Part shown: positions 15,004 through 15,727 of the stretch, one piece after another | Numbering within the stretch: position 1 is the first letter of the stretch | Layout of the letters: each line of letters opens with the position of its first letter | Assembly: GCA_035493895.1 (NCBI GenBank) | Contig: DATJHM010000281.1 | Coordinates: forward strand, 1 to 15,727 | Reading direction: 5' to 3' | DNA length: 15,727 bases | From: DATJHM01 sp035493895 | GTDB lineage: Bacteria; Chloroflexota; Ktedonobacteria; Ktedonobacterales; Ktedonobacteraceae | Position numbers and translations under genes: made by a program | The notes under the pieces: model-generated | Database searches by the model: none | Told to the model about the DNA's origin: nothing | Seen by the model: the letters and a program-made list of their open reading frames with translations, nothing else

Positions 15004-15705
15004 TTATTTGCGCAAATCATACAACGGCAAACTCGTTTTCTCGACAATAATCATGTGTAATTCTTGAAGCTGAAACGCATACTGCTCTGGCGTGAGCATC
15101 ACTTTCAAGCGTTGCCATTCATTCCAGATGTGACCACTTTGAGCTTGCCAGTGAATAATTGCCCGTTCACTGGCAAGCTCAAACGTACGTGGCCATGCAC
15201 CGCTGAAGTTTCGTGTGCTATCGACGATCGCAAAGAGCCGCGCTTCAGTCCACGGAATATGCTGTAGCCTTTTCTCTCCTCGATATACCGAAAAACCTCT
15301 CTCGTCTGCTACTACGATCCTGCTTGCGTTTCGCATCACTGACCAGATAGCGGCTATGTATATCAATGTATAAATACAGCCAAACGTGACTGTTTTATAA
15401 GAAAAAGGCACCATCAGTGTTATCAATAGGATGAATGAAGGTAGAATGGCAATTATAAGCAATAAGGGTATCCTCAATTTCCAGTTTGCCCGGTAATGAA
15501 TAACCACCGGTAGCGGGAGGCTCGATCTACCCAGGCGAGGTTGCTGATCTGCAAGGAGATGCCATGCCCCCGCCGCAGCCATCTGGCGCTTTTGTTCTGC
15601 TTGTTTCTCTTTCTTCATAGCTACCATGCCTGTGAAAGGCCACATGATCGTATATATCACTACTACCAGCATGAAATGAAAAAGGCTGTTCGCGTTGAAT
15701 AGCAT
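15004..15705 (-). CDS. Hypothetical membrane protein with three predicted helices
   Basis: I do not recognise a named family. The 233-residue reading has a first helix at about 10-28, a basic linker (MKKEKQAEQKRQ), a closely spaced helix pair at 79-100 and 105-124, and a soluble C-terminal half of about 110 residues. The segment IVVADERGFSVYRGEKRLQHIPWTEARLFAIVD recalls the strand pattern of bacterial PH-like/YcxB-like domains, a weak resemblance only. The frame stays open upstream of the ATG at 15705 to the window end (reading LQDFLTE), and no good ribosome site is visible, so the true start may lie outside the window. The coding sequence contains a perfect 18-bp inverted repeat. Confidence 0.7.
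   Translation of the reverse strand: MLFNANSLFHFMLVVVIYTIMWPFTGMVAMKKEKQAEQKRQMAAAGAWHLLADQQPRLGRSSLPLPVVIHYRANWKLRIPLLLIIAILPSFILLITLMVPFSYKTVTFGCIYTLIYIAAIWSVMRNASRIVVADERGFSVYRGEKRLQHIPWTEARLFAIVDSTRNFSGAWPRTFELASERAIIHWQAQSGHIWNEWQRLKVMLTPEQYAFQLQELHMIIVEKTSLPLYDLRK
15138..15183. repeat. Perfect 18-bp inverted repeat inside a coding sequence
   Basis: TTTGAGCTTGCCAGTGAA (15138-15155) and TTCACTGGCAAGCTCAAA (15166-15183) are exact reverse complements around a 10-base spacer. On the minus strand the arms encode FELASE and most of IHWQAQ, so coding is not interrupted. In mRNA it would make a very stable hairpin. Confidence 0.85.
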
Positions 15706-15727
15706 CTCTGTGAGGAAGTCCTGTAAC

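Overview
The window looks like chromosomal DNA from a Chloroflexota bacterium, most likely of the Ktedonobacteria (moderate GC, soil type). This is an inference from gene content: a helix-turn-helix/NB-ARC/TPR regulator, a K+-independent proton-pumping pyrophosphatase, a Tat-exported solute-binding lipoprotein, a 14-helix drug exporter and an F420/FMN-type PPOX enzyme. No rRNA, tRNA, CRISPR array, transposase or integrase was seen, and all main reading frames look intact.

Layout. 2-133 is the C-terminal tail of a membrane protein cut by the window edge (+). 174-767 is a RimJ/RimL-type GNAT acetyltransferase (-). Divergent from it, a consensus promoter with an operator-like palindrome drives a TetR regulator (1049-1681) and a DHA2-type MFS exporter (1788-3536), a likely self-controlled efflux unit. 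Three minus-strand genes follow: DUF1232/YkvA membrane protein (3657-4055), amidase-signature hydrolase (4228-5796) and PPOX-class oxidoreductase (5922-6329). Promoter-like sequences lie upstream of the last two, and a large inverted repeat lies upstream of the first. A 504-base intergenic region leads to the membrane pyrophosphatase hppA (6873-9131), which ends in a hairpin facing a convergent DUF1345-like membrane protein (9177-9863). Upstream of that on the same strand is the largest gene, an 850-residue HTH-STAND(NB-ARC)-TPR protein (9954-12506), preceded by a possible 32-codon leader ORF. A metallophosphoesterase (12735-13601) is divergent from it. A 424-base gap leads to a Tat/lipobox family-3 solute-binding protein (14026-14955) with no permease or ATPase beside it. 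A minus-strand membrane protein with a perfect 18-bp inverted repeat in its coding sequence (15004-15705) closes the window.

The genes are mostly single transcription units, not one pathway. The clear functional pair is TetR plus MFS exporter. The most unusual locus is the STAND regulator with its leader ORF and divergent phosphoesterase. It could be a signalling or conflict module, but nothing in the sequence proves that. Several palindromes sit at promoter positions (965-978, 6378-6393, 13813-13826) and are the best regulatory leads.
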